Positions 45,420 to 54,939 of a DNA stretch of 64,000 nucleotides are shown here, one piece after another. The position numbers and the translations under genes were made by a program. This DNA is from Leptospira broomii serovar Hurstbridge str. 5399 (lineage in GTDB: Bacteria > Spirochaetota > Leptospiria > Leptospirales > Leptospiraceae). The stretch covers positions 51,006-115,005 of the forward strand of contig NZ_AHMO02000010.1 of NCBI RefSeq assembly GCF_000243715.2, in the 5' to 3' direction. Under the pieces are notes generated by a model. The model was not told the DNA's origin, did not search any database, and saw only the letters and a program-made list of their open reading frames with translations. The first letter of the stretch is position 1, and every line of letters starts with the position of its first letter.

Positions 45420-45437
45420 TCCCAGGGTTCCCTGGGA
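45420..45437. repeat. GC hairpin
   Basis: TCCCAGGG-TT-CCCTGGGA has 8-bp arms around only two bases. It would extrude more easily from DNA than form a loop in RNA. Confidence 0.45.
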
Positions 45438-45508
45438 TCACTTTTCCTTTCATTCGATATTTCAGGAAAGAAGTTTCCGCGACTCTTGGAAAAGCTTTTT
45501 CGAGGTTG

Positions 45509-45547
45509 TCCCCACCCTTCCTGGGCGGGGGCCGGAGCGGCGGTACC
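45509..45547 (-). repeat. GC-rich intergenic repeat core, copy B
   Basis: On the minus strand this reads GGTACCGCCGCTCCGGCCCC followed by CGCCC and a GGGTGGGGA end. It matches copy A at 37955-37992 except for a few substitutions. Confidence 0.6.
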
Positions 45548-45937
45548 ACCTGAACCCCTTTTCATAAAATCTCTGGGATTGCAATACTTTTAAGGTGGCA
45601 AAAATCTGTAGGAGTTCCTGCACCTCAGTTTTATCGGTAATCATCGGCATGAACTAGGGTCGCAATTAATTGCGGTAAGCATCTTCTTCGTCTTGCCTTC
45701 GAGTGTTAAGATTCTCAACGAGCTATACCGTAGCTTATACAAACTTGCTCGATCGTCTCCAAGTTCATTGATGGAATAATGAAAACAGCAGTATAATAAG
45801 TACCGGAAAAAAATGAAACGAAATCGTTTCGGATATTCGTAAGAACTTTGACGAGAATATTTGAAATCCTTAATTGTTCAGGGTGAAATTTTTCCGTTGC
45901 GAAACTAAGAGGATTCGATTATCTTTATGCAAGAGAT

Positions 45938-46816
45938 ATGTTTTTTCCATTACTGCCTAATATTCATTTTTTGAGATTTTTTGTTTTTTTGTCCGGACTG
46001 TATTTTTTCTTTTCCGGGTCCTCAATAATGGCGCAAAGCGATTCCACTTCCTCGCGACTTCAGGATATCCAGCGGAGAGGAGAAATTAGAGTAACTGGAA
46101 ACCGTAATTTTGCCCCATTTTATATCGATAATCCGAAGGAAGGGTTTCCCGGGTTCGACGCGGAGCTTGGAAAAAAATACGCGGATTTTCTAGGCGTTAA
46201 ATATGTTTTCGTTCCGAAACCGGAATTCGAGGACTTTGCGGAAGCGGTTCAAAAAGGGGAAGTTGATTTAGCTCTTTCGGGATTAACGACCACACTGGAA
46301 CGATCGAAAAAGATAAAATTCAGTAAACCTTATTTAATTTCAACACCGGCTGCACTAATTCGAAAGTCGGCTTTGCCTCCCGCTCCGGAAGGAAATATCA
46401 TCACGACTCAGTATTTTCGGAGCGTAAAAGACCTCGGGGATTTGAGCGGCATAAGCTTTGCCGTAAGGGCATTTTCCGGAAGTCATGAATATCTTTTGCA
46501 TGCTTTTCCGAATTCAAGAATTTTTACGTACGGAAGCATTGACGGCGCTTGGAATGCGGTGAAAGCGGGAACGGCAAATTGCTTCGTTGCGGAAGCGTAC
46601 CATATTAAAGGAATTCTTCAGTTGCAACCTTCCTTGGCTTCTAATTATCGCCCGCTATTAGAAACAGTACAGGAGGATCATATCTCGGCTCTGCTTCCAA
46701 AAGTCGATCTTATCTATTTACGAAATTTCGATTTTTTTCTCTCTGAAATGATTCGAACCGGAGAGTTGAAATTATTGGAGGATAAGTACTTTAATTCGAG
46801 TGATTGGGTTAAGTAA
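45938..46816 (+). CDS. family 3 extracellular solute-binding protein
   Basis: This 292-residue exported protein has a hydrophobic signal ([19 protein letters not shown]). The mature part is a SBP_bac_3 fold: [63 protein letters not shown] and the last helix DWVK. Such proteins deliver amino acids to ABC importers, or are sensors in MltF-like enzymes; there is no permease gene adjacent, so a sensor role is equally possible. The next gene starts 55 bases after its stop. Confidence 0.87.
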   Translation: MFFPLLPNIHFLRFFVFLSGLYFFFSGSSIMAQSDSTSSRLQDIQRRGEIRVTGNRNFAPFYIDNPKEGFPGFDAELGKKYADFLGVKYVFVPKPEFEDFAEAVQKGEVDLALSGLTTTLERSKKIKFSKPYLISTPAALIRKSALPPAPEGNIITTQYFRSVKDLGDLSGISFAVRAFSGSHEYLLHAFPNSRIFTYGSIDGAWNAVKAGTANCFVAEAYHIKGILQLQPSLASNYRPLLETVQEDHISALLPKVDLIYLRNFDFFLSEMIRTGELKLLEDKYFNSSDWVK

Positions 46817-46871
46817 GTTCCATAAATTTCTATTCAGACTGCAACGCTCAAGGGAATGCAGTCTAAAATAC

Positions 46872-47729
46872 ATGGCGACCGTCTCTAAAAGAAGAAGCGA
46901 GAATGTTTCCGGGAATTTCTATGTGGATTCGTCTTGCATAGATTGTGAAACCTGCAGAATTTTAGCCCCTGAAGTTTTTTCCGAGTCGGGCGGCGCGTCC
47001 TACGTTCAGAAGCAACCATCAAACGAAACCGAATCCTTAGAAGCGTTGAGGGCTTTACTTTCTTGTCCGACTGCATCTATCGGAACACAAGATCGAGCCG
47101 ATCTTCAAAAAGCTAAGCAATCTTTTCCGTCATTGATTCAAGAAAATGTATATCATTGCGGCTATCATTCCAGAGCTTCTTTCGGCGCTTTTTCCTATTT
47201 AATCGTTCGGGATTCGGGAAATGTCTTGATCGACTCTCCTCGATTCGTTCCGTCGTTGGCGGAAAAGATACGTTCTTTGGGAGGAGTTCGGTACCATTAT
47301 CTCACTCACAGAGACGATATAGCCGATCATGCGAAATTTAGAGAGGAATTTCATTGTGACAGAATTATTCACGAAGAGGACGCCGACGCTGTCGGTCAGC
47401 CGGAAATAATCCTTAAAGGAAAGGAGAATTACCGTTTGGATGAGGACCTTCTAATAATTCCCACACCCGGTCATACCCGAGGGCATTCCGTCTTACTCTA
47501 TGCGGATCAATTTCTTTTTACAGGGGATCATCTTGCGTTCGATCCGGAGCGGGAACGTCTAATCGCCTTTAGAAACGCTTGTTGGTATTCATGGCCCGAG
47601 CAGAAAAAATCAATGCAGTCTCTTACAAATATAGAATTCGAATGGGTGTTACCGGGACATGGGCATCCGTTCCAGGCCTCTAAGGAACGAATGCATGAGA
47701 TGCTCTTGAAATGCATTGAATGGATGTAA
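46872..47729 (+). CDS. ferredoxin-like plus metallo-beta-lactamase fold protein
   Basis: An N-terminal ferredoxin-type region (about 12-75) has [14 protein letters not shown] and a later Cys in [10 protein letters not shown], suited to an Fe-S cluster. The C-terminal part is an MBL hydrolase: [12 protein letters not shown] (metal motif H-x-D-D-x-x-D-H), PGHTRGHSV and FTGDHLAF. The fusion resembles glyoxalase II-like or flavoprotein-related oxidoreductase families. The open frame goes 24 codons further up, overlapping the solute-binding gene; the ATG at 46872 gives the natural N-terminus. Convergent with the lytic transglycosylase, 9 bases apart. Confidence 0.84.
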   Translation: MATVSKRRSENVSGNFYVDSSCIDCETCRILAPEVFSESGGASYVQKQPSNETESLEALRALLSCPTASIGTQDRADLQKAKQSFPSLIQENVYHCGYHSRASFGAFSYLIVRDSGNVLIDSPRFVPSLAEKIRSLGGVRYHYLTHRDDIADHAKFREEFHCDRIIHEEDADAVGQPEIILKGKENYRLDEDLLIIPTPGHTRGHSVLLYADQFLFTGDHLAFDPERERLIAFRNACWYSWPEQKKSMQSLTNIEFEWVLPGHGHPFQASKERMHEMLLKCIEWM

Positions 47730-47737
47730 AAAACTCT

Positions 47738-48358
47738 CTATTTCCGAAATCCTAAGTATTCTTCCTGTATGGAAAATACATCTTCGGCATATTGACGGAC
47801 TCCGCCCCATTTTTTCACGGCGGCCGGACCGGCATTATACGCCAATAGCGCCTTACGAATATCTCCGTCTTGGGTTTCTAATAAATGATTTAGATAGGAA
47901 ACCCCTAAATGTATATTTACTTCGGTCTCGAATAGGTTAAAATCACGCACCTTCAGGCCCTCCAGAGAACCTATCCAGGCTCCAGTAGAAGGAAGAACCT
48001 GCATATAGCCTCGGGCATTCTTTTTGGATTTGGCTTTTCTGGAGAATTCGGATTCAACTTGAATCAATCCAAGAAGAAGACCTACTTTTTCACCTTCGGA
48101 ACAATAAGTCCCGCAGGCCAGATCGTCGATCTTTGCCGCTTCGAGTAGTATCGTTTTAGTTAATATTTCCAGCTCCGAAGGGGAGATGGATGGTCTGTGC
48201 TCCTGGATGAATTTCTTTACCGAATGGGTTTCTGTCCGGCTTTTGTTTAAAATCCAATTTTCAGTCAGAGATCCCGCAATCGGCGCGACCAAGGATTGGT
48301 AGAGCAGGGGCAGGATCGCTATAAAGAAGTGTCGTTTTCGAATCTTAGGCTGGTTCAT
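47738..48358 (-). CDS. lytic transglycosylase (SLT domain)
   Basis: This 206-residue murein lyase has an N-terminal hydrophobic segment (FFIAILPLLYQSLVAPIAG). The SLT domain has the catalytic Glu in QVESEFSRKAKSKKNARGYMQVLPS and the typical ending SYLNHLLETQDGDIRKALLAYNAGPAAVKKWGG. It cleaves peptidoglycan to anhydro-muropeptides, in the periplasm. It is a single gene on the minus strand. Confidence 0.92.
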   Translation of the reverse strand: MNQPKIRKRHFFIAILPLLYQSLVAPIAGSLTENWILNKSRTETHSVKKFIQEHRPSISPSELEILTKTILLEAAKIDDLACGTYCSEGEKVGLLLGLIQVESEFSRKAKSKKNARGYMQVLPSTGAWIGSLEGLKVRDFNLFETEVNIHLGVSYLNHLLETQDGDIRKALLAYNAGPAAVKKWGGVRQYAEDVFSIQEEYLGFRK

Positions 48359-48561
48359 TAGAGTCCCAACCTCCTTTTAATTGTGCAGCGCACTATCTCT
48401 GACCATTCTTTTTGCAGTGCACCATGGGTCGAGCTGAATTCCTCTGATTCGCACTTGAGTCGGTTTTCTAATTATGTCACATAAAAAGGAAATACTCGAA
48501 CGGTCCCTAAAGAGTCAGGTAAGGAAAGTCGAACTTGGGCATTGACGATTTGATAGTATAT

Positions 48562-49020
48562 ATGCTCTCATTTAAAAGATTGAAAATTGTCTTAGATGCG
48601 AATGTTTTATACCAAGCCTTAAGGGCTGAATCAGGCGCTTCTCGGGCAATTTTAGAATTAATCTTCGAGCAAAAGATCAAGCATAGCGTATCAACTCCCG
48701 TATTTAAAGAATATGAGGAAGTCTTGAAAAGAGACAGTTCAAAAAAGGATTTAGGTATCAAGGATAAAGAAATTAAGAAAATCCTCGGCTTTATTGCTTA
48801 CGTAAGTTTTGCTCAAACGATTTATCATTCATTTCGACCAAACTTACGAGATGAGGATGATAATCACTTTGAAGAACTGGCTATTGCGTCGAATGCGGAT
48901 TACTTAATAACAAGCAATACTAAGGATTATCTGGTCGGTAATAATCTTAAATTTGAAGATTTGAAAGTGATTACACCATCCGAATTTATGAAGATATGGA
49001 GGGTAGAAAATGAAAGCTAA
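48562..49020 (+). CDS. PIN-domain toxin
   Basis: A PIN-family ribonuclease of the putative-toxin COG1569 group. The acid residues are in VLDANVLYQ (Asp), KEYEEVL (Glu) and RDEDDNHFEELAIASNADYLITSNTKDY (Asp cluster). The core from KIVLDAN is complete to VITPSEF. The open frame begins at a TTG (48535), but the family starts near the ATG at 48562. The antitoxin gene overlaps the end by 11 bases, unusual in that the toxin comes first. Targets are unknown. Confidence 0.88.
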   Translation: MLSFKRLKIVLDANVLYQALRAESGASRAILELIFEQKIKHSVSTPVFKEYEEVLKRDSSKKDLGIKDKEIKKILGFIAYVSFAQTIYHSFRPNLRDEDDNHFEELAIASNADYLITSNTKDYLVGNNLKFEDLKVITPSEFMKIWRVENES

Positions 49021-49273
49021 AGCTAGTATTTTAACGATCCGGATTCCCTCCGAGCTAAAACATAAAATCGAAAGAGTAGCAGAAGAGCAGGGTGTTTCAA
49101 TAAATCAATTAGCTCTGTATGCTTTTGCAAAGGAAATACAAGATATTGAAACTTCTCAATATTTCGAGAAGTATTACAAGGGAAAGAGTAAGAAGCAAAT
49201 ATTTTCCGATTTTCGGGAAGTTCTCTCCGCTATAAAGAGTAAAGGGTCCGTTCCGGATTGGGATAAATTATAA
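49010..49273 (+). CDS. ribbon-helix-helix antitoxin
   Basis: This 87-residue protein has an Arc/MetJ-like N-terminus: LTIRIPSELKHKIERVAEEQGVSINQLALYAFA (strand, two helices). The C-terminal half is charged (KYYKGKSKKQIFSDFREVL) and probably wraps the toxin. It overlaps the PIN toxin gene by 11 bases, so the two are co-translated. The preceding GGAGGG serves as ribosome site. RHH antitoxins typically repress their own operon; an operator upstream of 48562 is likely but not visible with certainty. Confidence 0.87.
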   Translation: MKAKASILTIRIPSELKHKIERVAEEQGVSINQLALYAFAKEIQDIETSQYFEKYYKGKSKKQIFSDFREVLSAIKSKGSVPDWDKL

Positions 49274-49483
49274 TTTTCTTTCTGCAATCAGTCTGACGCT
49301 GTGCATTAGCTTCAATTAGCCTTCGATGCAGTTTATCGAATCACTCTGCCTTAGGGAGCGAGCCTCGCGCCGACCAGCTACGCAAAAGAGTTGCAGAAAA
49401 TGTGATAGTGTCGTCAAGTTTCGACCAAGAAACAATAAACCAGCCGTGATTGAAATTTATCATCGCTCACGGCGTGTGGGGTA

Positions 49484-50971
49484 TTATTTGCTTTTTTCTA
49501 ATTTTTCTGCGAGATCGACTAAAAGGCGAACTCCGTAACCGCTTGGTCCGTTTCCGATTTGGGTTCCGGATGATTTTTTTCTCCAGGCAGTTCCTGCAAT
49601 GTCAATATGGGCCCACTCAATACCCGAATCGACAAATCGTTCCAAGTATTTTCCTGCTGAAAGACTTCCTCCGGGACGTCCCGCAACATTCCGCAAGTCT
49701 GCTATATCACTTTTTAAATCTTCTCCGTATTCGTCCCAAAGAGGAAGATTCCAGGTTCGCTCGTCCGAGGATGCGGATGCTTCATTTAAGAGTTCCGCAA
49801 GTTTTTCAGAATTGCTCATAACTCCAGCGGCTTCGTGTCCGAGAGAAATGATAATCGCTCCTGTCAAAGTCGCTAAATCTACCATATAGTCCGGTTTGAA
49901 TTTTTTCCCGATATAGGAGAGTACATCTCCTAACACCAAACGTCCTTCTGCATCGGTATTCTGAACCTCCACCGTTAGACCATTATGTGCAGTGTAAACA
50001 TCGCCAGGTTTTAAAGCGGCTGCGTCCGGCATGTTCTCTGCGACTCCGATCGCCGCGATTACAGGCACACCGATCCCTAATTCCGCAATCGCTCCGATAG
50101 CATGAATCACCGCAGCCGCACCGCACATGTCGTATTTCATTTCGTGCATGTCTTGAGCCGGTTTGATGCTTATTCCTCCGGAATCGAACGTTAGGCCCTT
50201 TCCGATCAAAGCTAATTTTTTCCGAGTTTTAGGTTTTACCGGATGATATTCCAGAATAATCATTTTCGGTTTCTTATCCGAGCCTTGTGAAACCGCGAGA
50301 ATTCCCCCCATCTTTTCCTTCTTTAGTTGGGGCTCGTCGAATATCGTAATCTTTAATCCGTTCTCTTTCGCAATTTCCTTAGATCGAGCTACGAATTCTT
50401 CGGGGGTAAAATGATTTGCAGGCAGGTGGGCGATAAAGCGACTTCCGTTAACGTACTTACTAACCGCTTTCGATTTCTCTAAACCTTGGGAAGCGGCCTT
50501 CTCGACATTCGGGTCCTCCGGCAAAAAAGTAACCGAACCGAATTTTAGTTTTTTTTCTTTGAAGTCTTTCGTTAATACGTTTAATGGGAATGCTCCCAAA
50601 TCGATCGAATTGGCGATTTGATAAACCAATGAAGCGGGAGACAAATTTTTTGTAAGAAATCTAGGAAGTTTAATTTCCAATCCGACGCCGTCCCATTTTC
50701 TAAGCTTCTCTCCGAAGGAAAAAAACAATTGAGCTACGCTTCGAACGCTTGTTTTTCCAGACTCTCCTAGACCGAGATAAATGATTCGATCGGATTCATC
50801 GATCAGAGACTGACCGGTTTCTCCGGTAAAGATGGAAGATTTGATTTGCTCGGAAAATTTCGCTTCGAGTTCTTTCGGTAGATGATCTTTCGCTACTGGA
50901 ACGATTTTATAGATGTTTTTCGATGCATTCTTTCCAATTGAAAAATGAATTTTGGATTTTTCTAATTTCAT
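49484..50971 (-). CDS. pepA: leucyl aminopeptidase (M17)
   Basis: This 495-residue cytosolic di-zinc exopeptidase has the diagnostic [12 protein letters not shown] motif, the metal residues in [17 protein letters not shown] and [11 protein letters not shown], and LATLTGA near the C-terminal half. The N-terminal regulatory domain (about 1-165) is present. It removes N-terminal amino acids from peptides. The start overlaps the stop of the upstream BCP-type peroxiredoxin gene by 4 bases, so the two are translationally coupled. Confidence 0.94.
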   Translation of the reverse strand: MKLEKSKIHFSIGKNASKNIYKIVPVAKDHLPKELEAKFSEQIKSSIFTGETGQSLIDESDRIIYLGLGESGKTSVRSVAQLFFSFGEKLRKWDGVGLEIKLPRFLTKNLSPASLVYQIANSIDLGAFPLNVLTKDFKEKKLKFGSVTFLPEDPNVEKAASQGLEKSKAVSKYVNGSRFIAHLPANHFTPEEFVARSKEIAKENGLKITIFDEPQLKKEKMGGILAVSQGSDKKPKMIILEYHPVKPKTRKKLALIGKGLTFDSGGISIKPAQDMHEMKYDMCGAAAVIHAIGAIAELGIGVPVIAAIGVAENMPDAAALKPGDVYTAHNGLTVEVQNTDAEGRLVLGDVLSYIGKKFKPDYMVDLATLTGAIIISLGHEAAGVMSNSEKLAELLNEASASSDERTWNLPLWDEYGEDLKSDIADLRNVAGRPGGSLSAGKYLERFVDSGIEWAHIDIAGTAWRKKSSGTQIGNGPSGYGVRLLVDLAEKLEKSK

Positions 50972-51447
50972 TTCTTCTCCAGAGCCTTGATATCGGCGAG
51001 TATCTCATCCACGTGGCCTTTTACGCTTACCTTCGGGTAAATTTTCAATATTTTAAGATCGGGCCCGATCAGCAAAGTGGTTCTTATGATACCCATAAAC
51101 TCTCTGCCCATAAATTTCTTCAATTGCCAGACCCCGTATTTTTCGCAGATGCTTCCATCCTCGTCCGAGATCAAAGTAAAGTTCAGTTCCTGCTTTTCAA
51201 TAAATTTCTGATGGGATTTAATCGAATCTTTGGAAACTCCGACGACATTGAATCCTTCTTTTTTGAGTCGGGCAAAATTGTCCCGAAAATCGCAGGCTTC
51301 GGTCGTGCAGCCGGGAGTTTGGTCTTTGGGATAGAAATAAAGGATCGTTCCTTTTTTCCCTAGTAGATTCTTTAGCTCTACTTTTTCACCGGACTGGTTT
51401 GTTCCCGTAAAACTGGGCGCTTTGGCGCCGGCTTTCAATTCACTCAT
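50968..51447 (-). CDS. bcp: BCP-type peroxiredoxin (thiol peroxidase)
   Basis: This 159-residue atypical 2-Cys peroxiredoxin has a peroxidatic Cys in [13 protein letters not shown] with the second Cys five residues later, [12 protein letters not shown] before it and the typical [20 protein letters not shown]-terminus. It reduces hydroperoxides with thioredoxin. It precedes pepA with a 4-base overlap. Confidence 0.94.
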   Translation of the reverse strand: MSELKAGAKAPSFTGTNQSGEKVELKNLLGKKGTILYFYPKDQTPGCTTEACDFRDNFARLKKEGFNVVGVSKDSIKSHQKFIEKQELNFTLISDEDGSICEKYGVWQLKKFMGREFMGIIRTTLLIGPDLKILKIYPKVSVKGHVDEILADIKALEKK

Positions 51448-51589
51448 TGGGCGGATTCTTCCTCAGGGAGGCTAATTTGCCAAAATTCCCCTTATAGACT
51501 TTAATCGTTACTTTCCAGGGTTACTTTCCAGCTAGGAATGCCGAGGAAAAATCGATTGCGAATCTTTTTTTTTGGACGATATTAGGAGT

Positions 51590-51964
51590 ATGGATTCAAA
51601 GGAAAGGATGGAACTCATTCGGATGGGCAATCAGGCCTTTAACGAAGGCGATATTCGCAAGGCCCGAGAATGCTTTTTGAAGACCGAATACAAGGACGGA
51701 CTGATCCGTCTCGGCGACTACTTCATGTTTGAGAGAAAGTTACCGATCCTCGCCTATGGTTATTATAAAAAAGCCGGATACCAAAAGAGAATCGACGAGA
51801 TTTTTCAACGAATGCTTTGGGCGTTGTCTGAATGGATCGGTCCGGATAAATTTAAGCCTTCCCAATCCGCATCAAAAACGCCAGATCCGGAAGATTTTAC
51901 CGTACATCCGATTTTGCGGCAAACCGCATTGGATATTTTGAAGAAGCAGGGCATTTCGTTATAG
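51590..51964 (+). CDS. unassigned 124-residue protein
   Basis: I do not recognise the family. It is soluble and helical: ERMELIRMGNQAFNEGDIRKARECFLKTEYKDGLIRLGDYF resembles a TPR-like pair of helices, with LPILAYGYYKKAGY in the same style. The C-terminus is basic-acidic and ends in ALDILKKQGISL. The open frame begins at a TTG (51572), and an AGGAG sits immediately before the ATG at 51590, too close for ideal use, so the start is uncertain between these and 51608. Confidence 0.68.
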   Translation: MDSKERMELIRMGNQAFNEGDIRKARECFLKTEYKDGLIRLGDYFMFERKLPILAYGYYKKAGYQKRIDEIFQRMLWALSEWIGPDKFKPSQSASKTPDPEDFTVHPILRQTALDILKKQGISL

Positions 51965-52119
51965 TGATTGATCCCCGCGCGGAGGCCCCCTTCACTTCGT
52001 TGGCGGTCAGGGTGCTTCGGGCTTCGCATTCGCTCCGGTCCCAGCGACTCTTTTCCCTTATTATAAACCGTTATCCGTAAGCGCTACGACTGCTTCGCAC
52101 CCCACACATCGTTGCCGCT

Positions 52120-52170
52120 AGCAGAAGACAGATGACAGAAGCTGCGCGATGTTGGAAAGGTGGCGGCTTC
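52120..52170. repeat. dispersed GCAGAAGACAGATGACAG element
   Basis: GCAGAAGACAGATGACAGAAGC differs by one base over 18 from the complement at 37850-37867, and the following CGATGTT..AAAGGT also recurs near 37760. This is the second site of the dispersed intergenic element. Confidence 0.5.
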
Positions 52171-52188
52171 TTCATTTTTCAAGTTGGA

Positions 52189-54129
52189 TTATTGAACAGT
52201 AACGGTAATACCTGTCGGCGCATTGATATATTTCAAGGCTCCGTATGCATTGACTGCATTTCCCGTTTTCGTCTTTCCTTGTAAAGAACCGTTCGAAGTC
52301 CCGCCGTATAAAATCGCGTTCACCGTATCCGAATAAGTATAGTTTGGATTATAAGCTCTTACTAGGGCGGCAACCCCAGCCACATGCGGAGATGCCATCG
52401 AAGTTCCGTTGATGATATTGTAATGGGTCGTATCATTTCCTAAGGTCGTCAGAGTATAATTATCGACTCCAATTCCAGCTCCAACACCAATTACGCCGTT
52501 ACCTGTCGAAGTAAAATTTAGGCCGATCGTACAAGTCGTCGAATTACAAATGGAAGAGAGATTATAGGTAGGATTTTTATAGTCCAAACTACCGATACCG
52601 ACCTTTGATATAACAAGGGAGGCCGGAAACGAACCGCTGTTTGTTCCCGCATAGATATTGAAATGATCAGTATTCAATAGTGCTTCATAATAATCGATAG
52701 CTAGGGTGGCCGCTACTACCGTGAACGGAAGAGTGAATGTCCTGTAAATATTATTTCCGGAAGAAGCTTGTCGATAGTATGCAGCTGCCGACCAAAAATC
52801 ACATGCATCTACCGTGTTGACTGAGGAAGTAAACATTAGTAAATTCGTAAATGTTTTCCCTCCAATTGTACAGTTCTTCACCCTCCAATCGGTCCCGGTG
52901 ATCGTCCACGCGGAGAAGTCTTGGCCCGGAGTTGATTGGGAAAAGACACTCATATTTCCCGACCAAGTACTCATGATATTGGTTCCGGGAGCGCCGAGTG
53001 CGACGGTAGATCCGGAAGCGGCCGTATTAAAATCGGAAAAATTCGATAGACTAAAATTTTGATCTAGGGCCGCTACGCAAACTAGATTCGATAAATTAAA
53101 ATCGCATGGGTAACTTGCATTGGATCCGTTTGCATGATCCAATCCGGAATTTCCGGCAGCTACTGCAACGACTACATCATGGTTTAGCGCATTCTGAATT
53201 GCTAAATAATAGCTGGAGCTGTAAGGACCGCCGAGACTCATGTTGATCACTTTTGCGCCGTTATTAACGGCAAAATTAATTCCTTTGATGATATTGGCTG
53301 TGGCACCGGAGCCCGTTTCATCCAGAACGCGTACAGCCATAAGTTTACTTGTCTGGCAAATGCCGGTTGTGCCAATTCCGTTATTTCCCTGTGCACCTAT
53401 AGTTCCTGCAACATGAGTTCCGTGCCCGGTATAATCCATCGGATCATTTGCGACTCGAGTGCCCGTATAGTTCCAACCGTGATTTGGGCAAGAACCGATG
53501 ATGGTCCCGCCATTTTCATCCAGGCAACTTCCGCTCGGACTCCACATTTCATTGGTTAAATCTTGGTGATTATAATTAATTCCGGAATCTACAACCGCAA
53601 CTACGACTGAGCTACAATCGGTTTGCAAGGTCCATGCGGATTCTGCGCTAATATCCTTGCCCGAAGTCCCCGGATTAGCAGTCGGATTTCCGTTCGTATC
53701 GGTATAAAAATCGGGATTTACGGTGCTCCCTGCAGTGACTGTCTGGCCTGTATTTTTTAATCCCCAAAGGCTTCCATACGAGGAGTCATTCGGAGATTGT
53801 GCACGATAAATATAATTCGGTTCAGCAAACTCCACATTCGGGTCATTCGAATAAGTTTGTACTGCAGTCTCAACGGATTCTCCCGATTGGAGTTTGATAT
53901 GCGTGATTTGAGAATGACCTAGATTCGATAAAAGTTTTCCGCCTTTCTGAAAGACTAAGGAGCTTACGGAGGCACCCGTTTTGAACTTAACGATGATTTC
54001 ACCAGGAACGTATTCAGGTTTTTTGACGAGGATCCCGAACGGGTTCCGGATCGGTTTTTGGCCGGAAAATATGATTCCTAGAATGAGAAGTATTAAAATT
54101 CTTAGAATGAATCTGCTTTCAATTTTCAT
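52189..54129 (-). CDS. subtilisin-like serine protease (S8) with inserted domain
   Basis: This 646-residue exported protease has an N-terminal hydrophobic segment (FILRILILLILGIIFSG), an inhibitor-like prodomain at about 38-110 (VPGEIIVKFKTGASV), then the catalytic fold. The triad is Asp in VVDSGINYNH (about 181), His in GHGTHVAGTIG (about 235) and Ser in GTSMASPHVAG (about 575). The distance from His to Ser is about 340 residues, more than in plain subtilisins (about 160). The extra is a beta-rich region at about 385-545 (VNTVDACDFWS, TFTLPFTVVAATLAIDYYE, NTDHFNIYAGTNSG) that interrupts the fold. It probably helps with substrate or cell binding. It lies 27 bases after the small lipoprotein gene, in one operon. 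Confidence 0.93.
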   Translation of the reverse strand: MKIESRFILRILILLILGIIFSGQKPIRNPFGILVKKPEYVPGEIIVKFKTGASVSSLVFQKGGKLLSNLGHSQITHIKLQSGESVETAVQTYSNDPNVEFAEPNYIYRAQSPNDSSYGSLWGLKNTGQTVTAGSTVNPDFYTDTNGNPTANPGTSGKDISAESAWTLQTDCSSVVVAVVDSGINYNHQDLTNEMWSPSGSCLDENGGTIIGSCPNHGWNYTGTRVANDPMDYTGHGTHVAGTIGAQGNNGIGTTGICQTSKLMAVRVLDETGSGATANIIKGINFAVNNGAKVINMSLGGPYSSSYYLAIQNALNHDVVVAVAAGNSGLDHANGSNASYPCDFNLSNLVCVAALDQNFSLSNFSDFNTAASGSTVALGAPGTNIMSTWSGNMSVFSQSTPGQDFSAWTITGTDWRVKNCTIGGKTFTNLLMFTSSVNTVDACDFWSAAAYYRQASSGNNIYRTFTLPFTVVAATLAIDYYEALLNTDHFNIYAGTNSGSFPASLVISKVGIGSLDYKNPTYNLSSICNSTTCTIGLNFTSTGNGVIGVGAGIGVDNYTLTTLGNDTTHYNIINGTSMASPHVAGVAALVRAYNPNYTYSDTVNAILYGGTSNGSLQGKTKTGNAVNAYGALKYINAPTGITVTVQ

Positions 54130-54156
54130 GGATATTGCCTTATATATTCGGAAAAA

Positions 54157-54594
54157 TTAATTCACTAAAGTTAACTTGGGAGTGGCTGCAGGAGCGCCCG
54201 ACGTGTTTAGAGTCGAGAACCCGAATACATAGATGAAAACCGCGCTTCCTCCCGGAATAGAAAGAGTCGTGCCGGTCGGAGCCGTAGCCCCGCTGACATA
54301 AGGAACGCTAGCGCAAACGGAGCCGGAAGCTTGGTAGGCAGGAGTAATTCCGTAGCAGACTTGGTAGCCGCCCCCGGTTGAATTTACGGATTTTTCCCGA
54401 TTTGCTTGCCAAGTAACCAGGACATTCCGGGAAGGACCTGTTCCAATATGGCCGGTCGAAGCGGTGTTCGAGCTGCCTGCCAATAAGAATATTAGTGGAT
54501 TTAGACTTCCACCCCCGCTTCCCGGGCAATTTATAAAGAAAAGTAGAAGCAGTAATAATGCAATCTGCCATATATTTTTAATATTCAATTTCAT
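54157..54594 (-). CDS. small exported Gly/Ser-rich lipoprotein-like protein
   Basis: This 145-residue protein has a hydrophobic signal and a lipobox-like LLLFFINCPGSGGG (Cys about 23), then a flexible Gly/Ser linker and a beta-rich domain that resembles a fibronectin-III-like unit (NVLVTWQANREKSVNSTGGGYQVCYG). It has a second Cys pair in the domain (QVCYGI, SVCASV). It is the first gene of the operon with the subtilisin-like protease, so it may help secrete, anchor or protect that enzyme. Confidence 0.72.
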   Translation of the reverse strand: MKLNIKNIWQIALLLLLLFFINCPGSGGGSLNPLIFLLAGSSNTASTGHIGTGPSRNVLVTWQANREKSVNSTGGGYQVCYGITPAYQASGSVCASVPYVSGATAPTGTTLSIPGGSAVFIYVFGFSTLNTSGAPAATPKLTLVN

Positions 54595-54939
54595 TTTTAA
54601 AATTCACCAATTCAAATTTTCCAATCGATTTTGGAATGCTCGAAGGTTTCGCAATATTACTGTATTCAAGCGTTTCAGTACGCGATTTCTTCTAGCTTGC
54701 TCACGGAAATAACCGGTCTAATTTTCAATTCAGATCTATATAAGTACTGTTCCGAAATCGCGGATCGATTTGACTCGTTTGAACGTCCTGCCTTTTATCC
54801 TGGGTAATATAGATTCTATCCCTGCTGGTCGCTTGACGGACATGAAAAATGAAAATTTTAGGCCAGAGTTGGCCAATTGAAAAGCTTAGGCCGATTCTTA
54901 TTGTCTCTATGAATATTTCCGAGAAAACTGGTATTTCGT
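54595..54939. other. 345-base AT-rich region between divergent genes
   Basis: This gap should carry promoters for the lipoprotein/protease operon and the GH18-like gene. I saw no perfect palindrome or strong consensus pair. Confidence 0.45.

Larger units (their letters stand above)
45272..45937. other. intergenic region with GC-rich repeats
   Basis: No gene is visible. It holds an 8-bp-arm hairpin at 45420-45437, the GC-rich repeat core copy B at 45509-45547 and a TGTAGGAGTTCCTGCA near-palindrome at 45607-45622. The 45700-45937 part is AT-rich and should contain the promoter of the solute-binding protein gene. Confidence 0.55.

Noticed and set aside
49274..49483. Possible remnant between antitoxin and pepA
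   Set aside because: No frame with a ribosome site and no repeat found; considered plain spacer.
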